Under the pieces are notes generated by a model. That model was given only the letters and a program-made list of their open reading frames with translations, was not told where the DNA came from and did no database searches. From Actinomycetospora corticicola (GTDB lineage: Bacteria > Actinomycetota > Actinomycetes > Mycobacteriales > Pseudonocardiaceae): a stretch of 64,000 nucleotides of DNA. This document shows positions 63,558-64,000 of this stretch, piece after piece. The position numbers were made by a program, and so were the translations under genes. The stretch's first letter is position 1. The number at the start of each line of letters is the position of its first letter. The stretch is taken from assembly GCF_013409505.1 (NCBI RefSeq), contig NZ_JACCBN010000001.1, positions 496,001 to 560,000 of the forward strand, written 5' to 3'.

Positions 63558-63670
63558 CTCCCCGGTGTCGTCGTCGAGATCGATGTTCCCCCGACGGGTG
63601 ATCCGGAAGCCCCCGGTTCCGCCGGAGAGGAGGTCCGGACCTGACCGCCTCGGCCGGAAGACTCCCGGGC

Positions 63671-64000
63671 ATGGCGATCAGCACGGTCACGCACCTGAAC
63701 TTCACCGGCAACGCGCGGCAGGCCCTCGAGTTCTACCGGTCCGTCTTCGGCGGACAGCTCATGATCGGCACCTACGGCGACGGTGGGGTGCCGCAGGACT
63801 CGCCCGACTCCGAGCGGGTCACGTTCGCGCCGGTCGCGGCCGACTCCCCGAACGCCGACCTGGTCGGGTTCGGGATGGTCGTGGCGGAGAACGGCTTCCG
63901 CATCGCCGCCTACGACGTGTTCGACGCGACCGGGGACCGGCTCGCCGGGTCCGACGGCCCTGGGCGCGCCGACGGGCTGGTGCACACCGAGTCGCTGTTC
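63671..64000 (+). CDS. VOC (PhnB/glyoxalase-like) protein, 3' end outside window
   Basis: Partial, 110 codons. THLNFTGNARQALEFYRSVFGGQLMIGTYGDGG is the first beta-alpha-beta-beta-beta module of the PhnB/3-demethylubiquinone-methyltransferase-like VOC group; the second module begins at LVHTESLF. Function (metal-dependent or binding) unknown. Divergent from the AraC gene. Confidence 0.85.
   Translation, partial: MAISTVTHLNFTGNARQALEFYRSVFGGQLMIGTYGDGGVPQDSPDSERVTFAPVAADSPNADLVGFGMVVAENGFRIAAYDVFDATGDRLAGSDGPGRADGLVHTESLF

Noticed and set aside
60991..63711. One 906-codon frame spanning CcdA and the region upstream
   Set aside because: Only the last ~278 codons are the CcdA protein; the upstream part is antisense or out of frame to the DsbA-like and AraC genes, which have clear active-site and HTH motifs.

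Overview
The window comes from a very GC-rich actinobacterium. The sugar transferases, F420-type oxidoreductases, a LysX homologue, Rv1733c-like and DUF4333 proteins and a SARP regulator fit a Pseudonocardiales-like genome; that placement is inference from gene content, not a match. About 60 protein genes are supported. No rRNA, tRNA or CRISPR array was seen.

Layout. 1-9.6 kb: envelope polysaccharide genes (Tat lipoprotein with a beta-helix, polyprenyl-phosphate sugar transferase, GT2 and GT4 glycosyltransferases), a large LuxR/LAL regulator and a class F sortase fused to DUF4397. 9.6-16.6 kb: membrane-tethered XRE protein, PPOX enzyme, papain-like amidase, SARP-STAND regulator and a secreted His-rich repeat protein. 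16.6-18.3 kb: palindromic repeats and an IS110-family element. 18.3-25.4 kb: second sugar transferase, an orphan 534-aa coiled-coil protein, a CBS protein and small membrane proteins. 25.4-29.1 kb: three-subunit molybdenum aldehyde oxidoreductase operon (PaoABC type). 29.2-37.8 kb: many small hypothetical and envelope proteins, a DICT-domain protein, an Asp23 pair and TetR. 37.8-42.8 kb: GntR-controlled catabolic operon (FAH hydrolase, alpha/beta hydrolase, amidohydrolase, DUF1636, TauE exporter). 42.9-47.4 kb: LLM and aldo/keto oxidoreductases, MmyB-type and MarR regulators, FAD monooxygenase. 47.4-52.8 kb: IS1182-family element sitting in the exact centre of a palindromic repeat, a decapitated SDR gene, a second LuxR/LAL regulator. 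52.8-60.8 kb: membrane reductase, then a translationally coupled operon of LysRS-MprF fusion, small membrane protein, APC transporter and esterase. 60.9-64 kb: CcdA/DsbA pair, AraC regulator, start of a VOC protein.

Most interesting signals. (1) A 22-23 bp interrupted palindrome lies about 76-84 bp upstream, in the same orientation, of three envelope genes: sugar transferase (2453-2474), GT4 glycosyltransferase (8238-8259) and the LysRS-MprF gene (60754-60776). This suggests an undescribed envelope regulon linking polysaccharide assembly to lysyl-phosphatidylglycerol. (2) The LysRS-MprF fusion has the reverse domain order to mycobacterial LysX and shares an operon with an amino-acid transporter and an esterase. 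(3) The 14-mer ACCCGTCGTCGGGA occurs 11 times in 64 kb in several frames and on both strands. (4) Both insertion sequences sit in palindromic repeats, and one repeat supplies stop codons (and possibly an ancestral start codon) to neighbouring genes.
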